Shown here: piece after piece, positions 45,754-54,483 of the stretch
Numbering within the stretch: the stretch's first letter is position 1
Layout: every line of letters begins with the position of its first letter
Source of the DNA: Methanolinea sp.
GTDB taxonomy: Archaea > Halobacteriota > Methanomicrobia > Methanomicrobiales > Methanospirillaceae
Direction: 5' to 3'
DNA length: 64,000 bases
Assembly: GCA_030055515.1 (NCBI GenBank)
Contig: JASFYI010000002.1
Span: 313,290-377,289, forward strand
Notes under the pieces: generated by a model
Told to the model about the DNA's origin: nothing
The model's database searches: none
Seen by the model: only the letters and a program-made list of their open reading frames with translations
Position numbers and translations under genes: made by a program

Positions 45754-46511
45754 GCGCCGTCCTCTTCGACATGGACAACACGCTCCTCGATTTTTCCGGG
45801 GCGATGCGAACCGCGTGCGAAGCGGTGTGCGGGCTGCTTGGGACCGGCCGGGCAGGGGACCTGTACGCGCTCTTCCTGCGGGACGGCGGGAGGTCGATCG
45901 AGGACCACGAGGTCCACGTCCGGGAATTCGCGGGAGGACACGGTGTTTCCTCTGCCGGGCTCCTCGCCACGGCCTGCAGGCTCTACGAGGAGGTGCTGCT
46001 CGGGAGCCTCGCCCCGTACCCCGGTGTGCGGGAGACGCTCCGGGCGCTGCGGGAGAGGGGTCTCTTTCTCTCGGTCGTGACCGACGCGCGCCGAAAGAAC
46101 GCGGAAGCCCGGCTGGAGAGGGCGGGGCTTTCGGGGTTCTTCCCCCTCGTCGTGACGGCGGAGGATGCCGGTGCCCGCAAACCAAACCCCGCGATCTTCT
46201 CCCACGCGGTCCGGCTGCTCTCCGTCCCCCCGTCGCGGGTCCTCGTGGTGGGCGACAGCCTCCGGCGGGACATCGCGCCGGCGAAGGCGATAGGGGCGCG
46301 GACGGCGCACGCGAGGTACGGCGACCGGAACGCCCACGAGGACGGCGGCGGGGTCACGGCGGACGTGACGCTCTCGGACATCCGGGACCTCCTCGCGGTG
46401 GTCGCGGGGGTGGGGGAGGGAGAGGGGGGTGGAAGCATGGTCCCGGTAGGGATACCGGGATGCGGGTCGAGGGTGGGCACCGTGCCGCGAGACGACCGAC
46501 GCGCGGGGTGA
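45750..46511 (+). CDS. HAD-superfamily phosphatase
   Basis: 253 aa from the GTG at 45750, which overlaps the PIN stop as GTGA; the frame is open further upstream but only inside the PIN gene. Motif I is VLFDMDNTLLDF (nucleophile D and D+2), motif II SVVTDA, motif III the KPNP lysine (GARKPNPAIF), and motif IV VLVVGDSLRRDIAPAKAIG. The cap is of the helical C1 type. It resembles phosphoglycolate phosphatase/haloacid dehalogenase-like enzymes; the substrate is unknown. The last 45 residues are low-complexity. Confidence 0.85.
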   Translation: MSAVLFDMDNTLLDFSGAMRTACEAVCGLLGTGRAGDLYALFLRDGGRSIEDHEVHVREFAGGHGVSSAGLLATACRLYEEVLLGSLAPYPGVRETLRALRERGLFLSVVTDARRKNAEARLERAGLSGFFPLVVTAEDAGARKPNPAIFSHAVRLLSVPPSRVLVVGDSLRRDIAPAKAIGARTAHARYGDRNAHEDGGGVTADVTLSDIRDLLAVVAGVGEGEGGGSMVPVGIPGCGSRVGTVPRDDRRAG

Positions 46512-46517
46512 CCCGGG

Positions 46518-47558
46518 GTGGCCCGCGGGAGATCCCGGCGCGACGCCCACGCCGCCTCGAAGGCCCTGCTCGCGGTATCGCTCCTCGTCCTTTCGTGCGC
46601 GTTCCTCGTCCCGCTCCCGCCCGCGTTCTCCACCGCCGGCCTCGCCGGGATCGTCGCCTCGTTCTTCCTCTTCGGGATCGAGGGGTACTCCCGCGCACCC
46701 CCGGGGTACCGGAGCCCGCCCCGTCTCGCCGCGTGGCTCCTCGTCCCGGCCCTCGCGGCACTGTTCGCCTATTCCCGCGGGAGCGACTGGACGGTCCTTG
46801 GCGCGCATCTCTCCTCCCTCGCGGTGCTCGGCCTCCTCGCGTGCGCTGCCGCCTCCGTCTCCTTCCACAGGCGGAGGCCATCCCGGGCGCTCGCGATCGC
46901 GGCCTTCGTCGCGGTGTCCGCCCTCTCGGCTTTCACCCTCGCGGCGGCGATCTCCCCGCAATCCCCGCTCCCGCCGACGGGGATGCCGGGCGACGGCAAG
47001 AGTCCCGTCCCTCCGACCCTGCCACCCCCGGGAACGACGGCCCGCACGCCCCCGCGGACGCCCTCGCCCGTCCCCCCGCCCCGCGTGGACACTCCCGCGG
47101 ACACGGCCAAAATCGAGCAGGAGATCTACCGGCTGGCGAACGCCGAGAGGGCAAAGGCGGGGCTCCCCGCGCTCGCGTGGGACGGGCGGCTCGCGGAGGT
47201 CGCCCGGGAGCACAGCAGGGACATGGCCGCGGGCGGGTACTTCTCGCACACGAACCCCCGCGGCGAGGGGCCGGACGAGCGGGCGGCACGGCACGGATAC
47301 CCCACGCGCAAGCCCCTCCCGGGCGGCGCGTACATGGTCGGGATCGGGGAGAACATCGGGAAGATGCCGACCGGAAAGGTCCTCGGGATCGGGTACGTCC
47401 CGCCCGACGCGGGGAGCATCGCCCGCGCCCAGGTGCAGTCGTGGATGGCGAGCCCGGGCCACAGGGCAAACATCCTCGACCCGGATTACACCGTCACCGG
47501 CGTCGGCGTCGCGTATGACGGGAGCCTGTACTACGTCTCGACGCAGGACTTCCAGTGA
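46518..47558 (+). CDS. Membrane-anchored CAP (SCP/PR1-like) domain protein
   Basis: 346 aa. Four to five hydrophobic helices fill residues about 18-155. A proline/threonine-rich linker (TPPRTPSPVPPPRVDTP) follows, then a C-terminal CAP domain: IYRLANAERAKAGLPALAWDGRLAEVAREHSRDMAAGGYFSHTNPRGEGP and ARAQVQSWMASPGHRANILDPDYTVTGVGVA. The two histidines and acidic residues of the CAP cavity are present. The domain is expected outside the cell. The GTG at 46518 is six bases after the HAD stop. Confidence 0.87.
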   Translation: MARGRSRRDAHAASKALLAVSLLVLSCAFLVPLPPAFSTAGLAGIVASFFLFGIEGYSRAPPGYRSPPRLAAWLLVPALAALFAYSRGSDWTVLGAHLSSLAVLGLLACAAASVSFHRRRPSRALAIAAFVAVSALSAFTLAAAISPQSPLPPTGMPGDGKSPVPPTLPPPGTTARTPPRTPSPVPPPRVDTPADTAKIEQEIYRLANAERAKAGLPALAWDGRLAEVAREHSRDMAAGGYFSHTNPRGEGPDERAARHGYPTRKPLPGGAYMVGIGENIGKMPTGKVLGIGYVPPDAGSIARAQVQSWMASPGHRANILDPDYTVTGVGVAYDGSLYYVSTQDFQ

Positions 47559-47654
47559 GCGTCGGGGTGGGGGGTGCAGTCGTTGTTCCCGCGGGAAAAA
47601 AAGGGGGACCCCTCACGAGAGCAGTGAGAGCCGAATTCGAAAGGTAATGTGAAT

Positions 47655-47665
47655 TTAGCTCCCTC
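47655..47665 (+). repeat. Left terminal inverted repeat of the IS
   Basis: TTAGCTCCCTC, the exact inverse of the copy at 48898-48908. Confidence 0.8.
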
Positions 47666-47671
47666 CCCAAA

Positions 47672-48500
47672 TCACCACTCAGCCAACCGCTGTAATCGAA
47701 TCTCATCGCCAAATCCCAGAGAAATAACGAGCCCGGGTAAAAGTACATTCAGGCAGACCGTCTTTTTCACAGGTCGCGTCGTATACTTGTGGATCCTCTT
47801 CAAACCGAATGCATTTTTCGCCGTTTTGAAGACATCCTCGATGAGGGATCTCTTCTCCCCGAGTTGGATCTCGTCGCGGAGGTACATCACCAACCGGCGT
47901 GCAGGGAAGTGTATCTCTGGAGGAGCTGTTTCGTATCAGACCTCCCGGAAATCCAGAGGGGAAAATTGAGTTTCCTGAGCAGTTTGGACAATGAAAAGTT
48001 CTTCCTTGCAAAAATCATCGGGACGATGCTGAACGCGAAGATTCCCTCCACGTAGTTATCGTACGCGCAGCATCCCTTATCGAAAACGACTGTATCTCCA
48101 ATCTGAACGATTCTGCGCCTTTTCAATTCACTTACGATCTCGCGGAAAATGACAGAATCGTGGGGAGATCCCGAATGGAGAAGAAACAGAACGGCTGCAG
48201 GGAATGCGCGTCGAGTGCGAGAGTAAGTTTGTCGCCGATATAGTGGCCTTGGGTGGGACAATACCCCCACGCGTAGTCCCCGTTCTCCCGCTGTTTCTTC
48301 GTATACTTTTTCCTGAACCAGTTCAAATCGAGGGTAAGCGTGGTTGCATCCACGATACACATGTCCTTCCCCCGTCTCCTCCTCCTCGTGCAACAGGAAT
48401 TGAGGATCCCGTTCACGAGGGGAATGAACTGGGTTTCATCGAACCTGCCCAGTGTTTTAGAGACTGGAATCGACCGTGGGAACCGTGTGAATGTCCAGGA
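47672..48500 (-). pseudogene. Transposase pseudogene (IS4-type DDE)
   Basis: Three adjacent frames together rebuild a transposase. From about 48416, GKDMCIVDATTLTLDLNWFRKKY holds the first Asp. A second frame has VVFDKGCCAYDNYVEGIFAFSIVPMIFARKN with the second Asp. A third frame, 47893 to 47672, has EKRSLIEDVFKTAKNAFGLKRIHKY with the R-x3-E-x6-K signature. Frame changes fall near 48190 and 47900, and another break near 48455, so no active protein can be made. The N-terminus is not complete. Confidence 0.85.
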
Positions 48501-48897
48501 ATTTGCGGAATCTCCCGCGATTCACCAATTCCTGGATGACAAAGGGACAATCACAAGAGAAACACATCGCGGTGTGAACGATCACGATTGCATCTAAGGT
48601 TGCGGGAACGGGCTCAATCTCGTTTTTCGCAGATACCTGTTGGGCGGGACGCCTGGAGACCAGTTCATGTACTCATTCGAGGAGAAACAATTTGGAACCT
48701 TGCAATTTACTGCCAGGAGGGATGCATTTTATTACCAAATACGTATTCTCCTCCGAGTACAATCAATTTTACAATTTATTCTCACGTATTTTCCGATTTA
48801 GGATTTTTTTCACATTGTACTATTGCACCAGGCGCTTGAATCTCTTGTGTATTGGTAATTGAGGAGATTATCATAGGTATCTTGGGTGATAGAATTA

Positions 48898-48908
48898 GAG
48901 GGAGCTAA
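48898..48908 (+). repeat. Right terminal inverted repeat of the IS
   Basis: GAGGGAGCTAA, the exact inverse of the copy at 47655-47665. A TATA-like CTATTATAG follows directly and could drive the next gene. Confidence 0.8.
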
Positions 48909-48931
48909 CACTATTATAGCGTGAGGAGAGA

Positions 48932-49093
48932 GTGAGTATCGTGATTTTGAAATGCACGAACAAAGCCTCTTCTCACGTGTGGGATTACCGAGGGGGCTCG
49001 CGATTCTATTTCACGTGTCCCCAGTGTTACCGCAAAGTGAGAATCCAGAAAGCCAAACTGAAGGAGTTGGACCAACATGATTCAGAAGTATAA
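48932..49093 (+). CDS. Small zinc-ribbon protein (53 aa)
   Basis: GTG-AGT-ATC opens the frame behind GAGGAG. The product begins MSIVILKCTNKASSHVWDYRGGSRFYFTCPQCYRKVRIQKAKLKEL; the C...CPQC pattern with aromatic and basic residues fits a short zinc ribbon, though only three cysteines are present. The following gene begins inside its 3' end (17-bp overlap), so the two are probably one translation unit. AT-rich composition suggests arrival with or near the IS. Confidence 0.6.
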   Translation: MSIVILKCTNKASSHVWDYRGGSRFYFTCPQCYRKVRIQKAKLKELDQHDSEV

Positions 49094-49508
49094 CATTGCC
49101 GAGTTGCTCATGATCACAAAGGAGGATGTTCATCTCCACGAACTCGTATGCATACCCCCTTATAACGACGAGGGCGAGATCTTCGATCTCCTGGATGAAC
49201 TCTCGGAAAGTATAAAAGACAAAATGAAGCCAAAAATGACGGTGAAAGAGATAAAGAGCATCATATCGGAGTGGATTGACAAAAAAAATCGAAGAGAAAC
49301 GCGCGAAACTCTAGGTCGCGGAGATTCCCGGAAGCGGTGCGTGAGTGGAGACGACGAGTATCCGGATGTGAGCCTCGCGAGGAACGAGGCGGAGCGCTTC
49401 GAGCCCGAGAAGCGCCGGATCAAGTGGGTCCGACGGCACGGATTTCGAATGCTGGATGAAGAGGGCTCCTGTACGTTGATCCATGCCCTAGGAGGCCCGC
49501 CCAAGTGA
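49077..49508 (+). CDS. Hypothetical protein (143 aa) paired with the zinc-ribbon gene
   Basis: ATG-ATT-CAG at 49077 overlaps the upstream small gene. Residues 1-75 are helical and lysine-rich (DEGEIFDLLDELSESIKDKMKPKMTVKEIKSIISEWIDKKN) and could be a winged-helix-like fold. Residues 76-143 are arginine-rich, and the DNA becomes GC-rich from about 49310, so the 3' part may be a later fusion or read-through into flanking sequence. No family is recognised. It ends about 60 bp before the relic III-A array. Confidence 0.55.
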   Translation: MIQKYNIAELLMITKEDVHLHELVCIPPYNDEGEIFDLLDELSESIKDKMKPKMTVKEIKSIISEWIDKKNRRETRETLGRGDSRKRCVSGDDEYPDVSLARNEAERFEPEKRRIKWVRRHGFRMLDEEGSCTLIHALGGPPK

Positions 49509-49571
49509 AAAAACGGGAGTGAAGGGAACGGCACGGTGGTATTTCGTCCGCGACGGGAAAGAGGTCGTGGA

Positions 49572-49682
49572 GTTGCAGTCCTCGTTTTTGTGGAACCATT
49601 TGTGCAACTCCTCCCGCGGAGGATGCGGCATCTCCCAATATATCGTTGCAGTCCTTGTTTTTTGGAGAACCATTTGTGCAAC
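49572..49682 (-). CRISPR. Relic III-A CRISPR array (two degenerate repeats)
   Basis: Repeats at 49572-49608 and 49645-49682 are variants of the 37-bp III-A repeat (GTTGCAGTCC...GTGCAAC). Both have CATTTGTGCAAC in place of CCCTTGTGCAAC, and the second is one base longer. They flank a single 36-bp spacer. The sequence just to the right copies the leader of the large array, which shows that this was once a full array transcribed leftward. Confidence 0.85.
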
Positions 49683-49760
49683 AGCGGAAATTTTGCCCTT
49701 TTTGCCGGGATCTCCCTGTAAACTTACATCTTTCCGAAACCTTTAAGTCCGGCACGGGCC
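49683..49760 (-). promoter_or_regulatory. Leader copy A beside the relic array
   Basis: AGCGGAAATTTTGCCC, then GATCTCC, CATCTTTCCGAAACCTTTAAG and TCCGG recur in the same order at 52933-53012. The minus strand holds GGACTTAAAGG, a TATA-like element (CTTAAAGG) with a possible BRE, which would drive leftward transcription. The leader is well kept although the array is nearly gone. Confidence 0.75.
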
Positions 49761-49862
49761 CTCGGGGCCTCCCCGATACCTTGGACCCAGGCACGATAAG
49801 CGTTTTCCCTCCGTGGTGCAGGGTGAGCACCGGGAGAGGAGCCGAACGGCTCCCACCCCTCC

Positions 49863-49888
49863 CGCAGCTCTCCCGCGGGAAAAAAAAC
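49863..49888 (-). terminator. Terminator of the M23 peptidase gene
   Basis: The minus strand reads a run of eight T next to CCCGCGGGAGAGC just after the stop of the peptidase gene, giving a short GC palindrome and a T-tract. Confidence 0.45.
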
Positions 49889-49912
49889 GGGGACCCGCCG
49901 CCCCCGGGGCGG

Positions 49913-51142
49913 TCAGGGGAACCGCACGACGACGTTGTTCTCCGGGAGGCGGTTCTCCTGGGGGACGGGCTCCCCGAGGAACGCGACGAAACTCCCGAAC
50001 TCCTCCATCGCCCGCGCCGCCGAATAGCCGGGCTCGGAAAGCCTCTCCTCGAGCATCGACATGTTCACGGTGCCGATCACGTCGAAAGAACGGTACACGT
50101 GGGGGTATCCCTCGGAACCGAGGAACGAGGGACTGCCCGTCACGACCTGGAAGTGGAGGTGCGGGATGTCAGAGTTCCCGCTGTTGCCCATGAGGCCGAT
50201 GACCTGCCCCTCCGCCACGGCGTCACCCCTCTCCACCCTCACGGACCCGTTCGCGAGGTGGGCGTAGCAGGCGTACTTCCCGCCCCCGAGGTCGAGGATC
50301 ACGTAATTCCCCGACATCGTCGCGACGGTCGCCGGGGGAGCGGAGAAGACGCCCGGGATGTCCGGCAGGCCGTCGAGTGCGTCTGCGACCGTGCCGTTCC
50401 CGACCGCGAGGATCTCCCTGCCGAACCCGAGATAGTCCCTCGCGTCCGTCGCATTGTCCCCCGCGATCCTGCCCGTCGCCGGGTCGACGTAGATCCAGTC
50501 CTGCGCGTACCGCTGGGGGACGCGGGTCGTCCCGTTCACGGTCACCTGTGCCCTGAAGTGGTGCGTGGAGGGCGACGTCGTCTCCGTGGCGACCCAGCCG
50601 GGACCGCGCACCGGCGCACCGACGACAACGGGCACAAGGTCTTTCCTCACGGCCACCTCCCCGGTGGCAACGACCGCGGATGGAGCCCCGGCAGCGGGAG
50701 TCACGTCCAGGACGACGCGGTGGGAGAGGCGGTCAGGGACGGGGCCCGGGGGGAGGACGAGCCAGAGGGAGATCCGGGGGACCGTGAGTTTCGCGGTGCC
50801 GTTCTCGCGCTCGGACTCCGCGGGGGGAGGGACGGATGCGGGGTGGAAGAGCGCCGCGAGCACGTCGCCCTCCGCCGCAAACAGCGTCTTTCCCGTCGCG
50901 GGGTCGACTACCTCGACGGACTGCGGCACGGCGGTCACGCCCTCAGGGACGCGGAGTTCGAGCTCGTAGGCGAGGTTGGTCCCGTTCATGCTCCCGACGG
51001 GCACGGGGGGGAAGGGGACCGCGAGGGCCACGGTGCCGGTCACGGGCGCGTTCTGCCCGGCGGCGGGGGCCTGCGTGCACCCCGCGGAGAGGACGAGGGC
51101 GATTGCGAGGAGGACTGCGGGGAGGACGGGGGAGAATCGCAT
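49913..51142 (-). CDS. M23-family peptidase-like lipoprotein
   Basis: 409 aa from the ATG at 51142; the frame is open further upstream but only here does a lipoprotein signal (MRFSPVLPAVLLAIALVLSAGCTQ) begin the protein. The C-terminal third is an M23/LytM-like domain: GGGKYACYAHLANGSVRVERGDAVAEGQVIGLMGNSGNSDIPHLHFQV. The HxH of HLHF and the upstream H of AHL are kept. Archaea without murein still carry such domains; the substrate is unknown. The middle part is beta-rich. It lies between two III-A arrays although it has no CRISPR role that I can see. Confidence 0.85.
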   Translation of the reverse strand: MRFSPVLPAVLLAIALVLSAGCTQAPAAGQNAPVTGTVALAVPFPPVPVGSMNGTNLAYELELRVPEGVTAVPQSVEVVDPATGKTLFAAEGDVLAALFHPASVPPPAESERENGTAKLTVPRISLWLVLPPGPVPDRLSHRVVLDVTPAAGAPSAVVATGEVAVRKDLVPVVVGAPVRGPGWVATETTSPSTHHFRAQVTVNGTTRVPQRYAQDWIYVDPATGRIAGDNATDARDYLGFGREILAVGNGTVADALDGLPDIPGVFSAPPATVATMSGNYVILDLGGGKYACYAHLANGSVRVERGDAVAEGQVIGLMGNSGNSDIPHLHFQVVTGSPSFLGSEGYPHVYRSFDVIGTVNMSMLEERLSEPGYSAARAMEEFGSFVAFLGEPVPQENRLPENNVVVRFP

Positions 51143-51399
51143 GGGAAACACGGGGAGAGCTCGGCGCGGGGGACGATAAAGGGAACCTGTCGCCCGGGGG
51201 GAGACGGGGGGATCCCGGCATTCGGAACGCGGCAGGGCACGGGGGATTGGGGAGGCCCCGCACGCCCGGCCCAAGGACCGGCCGGCAGGTGATCCGGGGA
51301 CGGATCCCCGCGAACCCGGGGCGGCGCGCACAACCTGCCCGGATACCGCGAGGCAGGGATGCCGGGTGCGTGATGGGGCGCCGGGTGAGGAGCCGCACG

Positions 51400-52932
51400 G
51401 CTGCGGTCCTTGTTTTTGTGGAACGCCGTGTGCAACCGATCCAAATGGGAAGTAAAACGTTCTCCATTAGAGGAGTTGCAGTCCTTGTTTTTGTGGAACC
51501 CCTTGTGCAACATCATCCGGAGGCTTGATGATGGTGGCACCTGGCAGTTGCAGTCCTTGTTTTTGTGGAACGCCGTGTGCAACCGATCCAAATGGGAAGT
51601 AAAACGTTCTCCATTAGAGGAGTTGCAGTCCTTGTTTTTGTGGAACCCCTTGTGCAACATTACAGTGGATGCAACATGACATTTTTCACGACAATTGTTG
51701 CAGTCCTTGTTTTTGTGGAACCCCTTGTGCAACAGGAGAGGTTGCTCTCCCTCTCGCGTCGGATTGAAGAGGTTGCAGTCCTTGTTTTTGTGGAACCCCT
51801 TGTGCAACAAGATCACCAGAATCGCTTGAAATGTGGGCAAAGAGGTAGTTGCAGTCCTTGTTTTTGTGGAACCCCTTGTGCAACAGAATGGGGAATGGGA
51901 CGAAGAGGGATTCAATTATTAGTTGCAGTCCTTGTTTTTGTGGAACCCCTTGTGCAACACCGTCGAGGTGTGGAGGCAAAGGGAGGATTATTTAATGTTG
52001 CAGTCCTTGTTTTTGTGGAACCCCTTGTGCAACGGCTTGGAGGCGGGCTCGTTGGGAACGTGCTCGCGGGGGTTGCAGTCCTTGTTTTTGTGGAACCCCT
52101 TGTGCAACTCTATAACGGTCGAGACAGATGACTGGTATGAGGAGAGGTTGCAGTCCTTGTTTTTGTGGAACCCCTTGTGCAACCCCCGCAGACCCGGCCC
52201 CGCAGACCCCGCGAATCCGCGAGTTGCAGTCCTTGTTTTTGTGGAACCCCTTGTGCAACAAGAATTCCCACCTCTTGGGTTGTATTCCATAATAATCTAT
52301 GTTGCAGTCCTTGTTTTTGTGGAACCCCTTGTGCAACTTTAGAAAGGAAAGCCTCCCAATTAGAAGAGGCGGGGTTGCAGTCCTTGTTTTTGTGGAACCC
52401 CTTGTGCAACTGGGAAGGATGGTTATGTTTGGGCGGCCCCAATGAAGGCGTTGCAGTCCTTGTTTTTGTGGAACCCCTTGTGCAACGATGGCCTTCTTGT
52501 CAGCAAATTGGTCACAAAAGATATTGTTGCAGTCCTTGTTTTTGTGGAACCCCTTGTGCAACTTTCAAGAAGTTTTCTCGTTGCTGCGATGATCTTCTCT
52601 GTTGCAGTCCTTGTTTTTGTGGAACCCCTTGTGCAACAAAGGGGCTACACGATAATAATCCGGAGGCTTGAGTCGTTGCAGTCCTTGTTTTTGTGGAACC
52701 CCTTGTGCAACATGATGAACGAGTGTAGCTTCTGTGGGAATACAATTCCGTTGCAGTCCTTGTTTTTGTGGAACCCCTTGTGCAACCAAATATTAGTGTT
52801 GGTAATACTGGGGATAGGAATTGTTGCAGTCCTTGTTTTTGTGGAACCCCTTGTGCAACCGTAGAGAGTTACTACCGTCAGAAGGTAGAGTTATCGTTGC
52901 AGTCCTTGTTTTTGTGGAACCCCTTGTGCAAC
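51400..52932 (-). CRISPR. III-A CRISPR array, 21 repeats and 20 spacers
   Basis: The 37-bp repeat begins GTTGCAGTCCTTG on the plus strand and ends CCCCTTGTGCAAC; its ends form the short dyad GTTGCA/TGCAAC. Spacers are 35-41 bp. Repeat starts include 51400 (degenerate, CTGCGGTCC), 51475, 51547, 51622 ... 52823, 52896. The left end is the old end and the leader lies to the right. Repeats 51400 and 51547 share the variant CGCCGTGTGCAAC and are followed by the same 38-bp spacer, so that unit was duplicated. The array is cut by the Cas6 at 56.5 kb, presumably. Confidence 0.99.
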
Positions 52933-53012
52933 AGCGGAAATTTTGCCCCTTTTGCCGAGATCTCCACGTTTACCCCCATCTTCCCGAAACCTTTAAGTCC
53001 GGTACGAGGGGT
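52933..53012 (-). promoter_or_regulatory. Leader B of the III-A array
   Basis: This is the copy of leader A, directly after the last repeat: AGCGGAAATTTTGCCCC, GAGATCTCC, ATCTTCCCGAAACC, TTTAAGTCCGG. The minus-strand TATA-like CTTAAAGG sits about 60 bp from the repeat; transcription would start about 35 bp from it. Confidence 0.75.
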
Positions 53013-53041
53013 ATGCGGTGGGACACGGAGCTGGTGGGGGT

Positions 53042-53067
53042 GCAGGGGAGATAATCGTTTCCCCTGC
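53042..53067 (-). terminator. Hairpin terminator between cas2 and the leader
   Basis: GCAGGGGA at 53042-53049 pairs with TCCCCTGC at 53060-53067 around a 10-bp loop. It follows the cas2 stop and would insulate the leader promoter from the csm-cas transcript. Confidence 0.5.
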
Positions 53068-53100
53068 GGGACCGCGGTCCTGTAATCCCGCATCACCTCT

Positions 53101-53412
53101 TCACCCGATGATCACGAGCCGCGGGTACCGGACGTCCTCCGGGGAGAACGGCCTTCCCGCCGAGGTGACGTTCGCGAGGCATTTCTCGCAGACGGTCAGG
53201 AAGAGGACGGATCGCACTCCCCCGTCCCCCTCCTCCCCCGGCTCCGCGAGGATCTCCCGCACCTTCTCTTCCAGTTCCCTGAGGGTGGAGGGGGAGATCT
53301 CCCCGCAGAAGACACTCTTCTGGACCCTCACGAGGCCGTGGTTGAGGCACTGGGACGCGACCCTGCTGCGCGCGTGGTCCTCCCCGATGTCGTAGAATAC
53401 CCACGCCATCAT
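53101..53412 (-). CDS. cas2: CRISPR protein Cas2 (III-A locus)
   Basis: 103 aa. The start ATG at 53412 overlaps the cas1 stop as ATGA, and a second ATG follows directly. MMAWVFYDIGEDHARSRVASQCLNHGLVRVQKSVFCGEIS is the Cas2 pattern with the conserved Asp (YDI) and the strand-helix-strand of the ferredoxin-like fold. It is clearly different from Cas2e. It partners the Cas1 next to it in adaptation at the III-A arrays. Confidence 0.95.
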   Translation of the reverse strand: MMAWVFYDIGEDHARSRVASQCLNHGLVRVQKSVFCGEISPSTLRELEEKVREILAEPGEEGDGGVRSVLFLTVCEKCLANVTSAGRPFSPEDVRYPRLVIIG

Positions 53413-54413
53413 CTCCCGTACCCCCACCGGAACGCGGTATAAGGCGATCCCTCCCGCAGGGACCTCGCGAGGGAGTGGATGTTCTCCCCGATGGCAGCCC
53501 GGAACGACGCCTCCCTCCCGTCGATGGGACGCGCATCGTCGAGCCGGGAGAAGACAGCGACCGTCACGGTCCGCTTCGCGTCGGGCGAGAGGTATCCCCT
53601 CCCGTCCATGTCGCCGGCCGAGATTTCACCGCGGACGGCGAGGGAGAGGATTGCCCGGTCGACGACGGGCTGCCGGAACTGCTCGATGAGGTCGTACACG
53701 AGGGAGAGATGCCCGTACCGGTCGGCGTGCAGGAACCCGGCGTGCGGGTCGAGGCCGGCGAGGATGCACGCCCTCTCGACCTCCGCGTACAGGATCCCGT
53801 AGCCGTAGTTGAGGCACGCGTTGAAGGCATCTGCCGCCGGGTGCCGTGTCCTCGTCCCGAGGTAGAGCGGAGGGGGGATGACGCGGGCGAGTGCCGCAAA
53901 GTAATGCCGCGAGGCATTCCCCTCGGCACCCCGGAGGAGAGGCGCATCGCGGGGGAGGATCCCGGCCTGCGGGACTGACGGGACCGCGGCGAGGATTCTC
54001 TCTCCCTCTGCCCTGAGCGTCTCGTCGCCTCTCCTCCTCCCGAGTGCGGCGAGGAGGTGCCCCATGTTGTGCACCTTCGCGCGGGTCACCTCCGCGACGA
54101 GGGCATAGCCCTCCGGCCGGTTCGCGGCGAGGAGCTGCGCCCGCCGCGTCTCCGCTATCCCCTTCCCGTGGCAGGGGACGACCCTGCAGGACGGGGCACC
54201 GTGCGGCAGGCAGAAGACGACGTCGATCCCCTCCTCCGCGGCGAGGCGGAGCGCGGCGGACGTGACCGTCGCCTCCCCGGAGACGAGGATCTGCCGGACG
54301 ACTCCCGCGGGAAACTCCCTCGTCTCACCCTCGTGGGCGAGGACGAACCTGTTCTCCTTCTTCCGCAGGGACGCCCCGTATCCCTGCACGACGATATCTG
54401 TCGATCTCTCCAT
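53409..54413 (-). CDS. cas1: CRISPR integrase Cas1 (III-A locus)
   Basis: 334 aa from the ATG at 54413 (GGGGGTG just before it); a GTG at 54431 is also in frame. MERSTDIVVQGYGASLRKKENRFVL opens the N-terminal beta domain. The metal ligands are the Glu of GAEGNASRHYF, the His of AGFLHADRYGHLSLVYD and the Asp of LIEQFRQPVVD. It is of the subtype linked to I-B/III systems and is unlike Cas1e, so the window has two independent spacer integrases. Confidence 0.97.
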   Translation of the reverse strand: MERSTDIVVQGYGASLRKKENRFVLAHEGETREFPAGVVRQILVSGEATVTSAALRLAAEEGIDVVFCLPHGAPSCRVVPCHGKGIAETRRAQLLAANRPEGYALVAEVTRAKVHNMGHLLAALGRRRGDETLRAEGERILAAVPSVPQAGILPRDAPLLRGAEGNASRHYFAALARVIPPPLYLGTRTRHPAADAFNACLNYGYGILYAEVERACILAGLDPHAGFLHADRYGHLSLVYDLIEQFRQPVVDRAILSLAVRGEISAGDMDGRGYLSPDAKRTVTVAVFSRLDDARPIDGREASFRAAIGENIHSLARSLREGSPYTAFRWGYGR

Positions 54414-54483
54414 GCGCACCCCCTCGGTCACCCGGGGGAAAAATGCGCCGCGGGGATGTGGTAAATCCCCGCGGCCGGGAGAT

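Larger units (their letters stand above)
47655..48908 (-). mobile_element. Degenerate IS4-type insertion sequence
   Basis: TTAGCTCCCTC at 47655-47665 and its exact reverse complement at 48898-48908 bound a 1.25-kb segment that is clearly less GC-rich than its surroundings. Further inward both ends share ATCACC. The inside holds a broken DDE transposase on the minus strand. About 300 bp between the transposase 5' end and the right end hold nothing recognisable. No target-site duplication is obvious. Confidence 0.8.

Noticed and set aside
50061-50267. Short plus-strand frame inside the peptidase gene
   Set aside because: Antisense to the conserved HLHFQV region; shadow.
51410-52864. Open frames with repeated LVFVEPLVQ, QSLFLWNPLCN and HKGFHKNKDCN motifs
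   Set aside because: Translations of the 37-bp III-A repeat on both strands.
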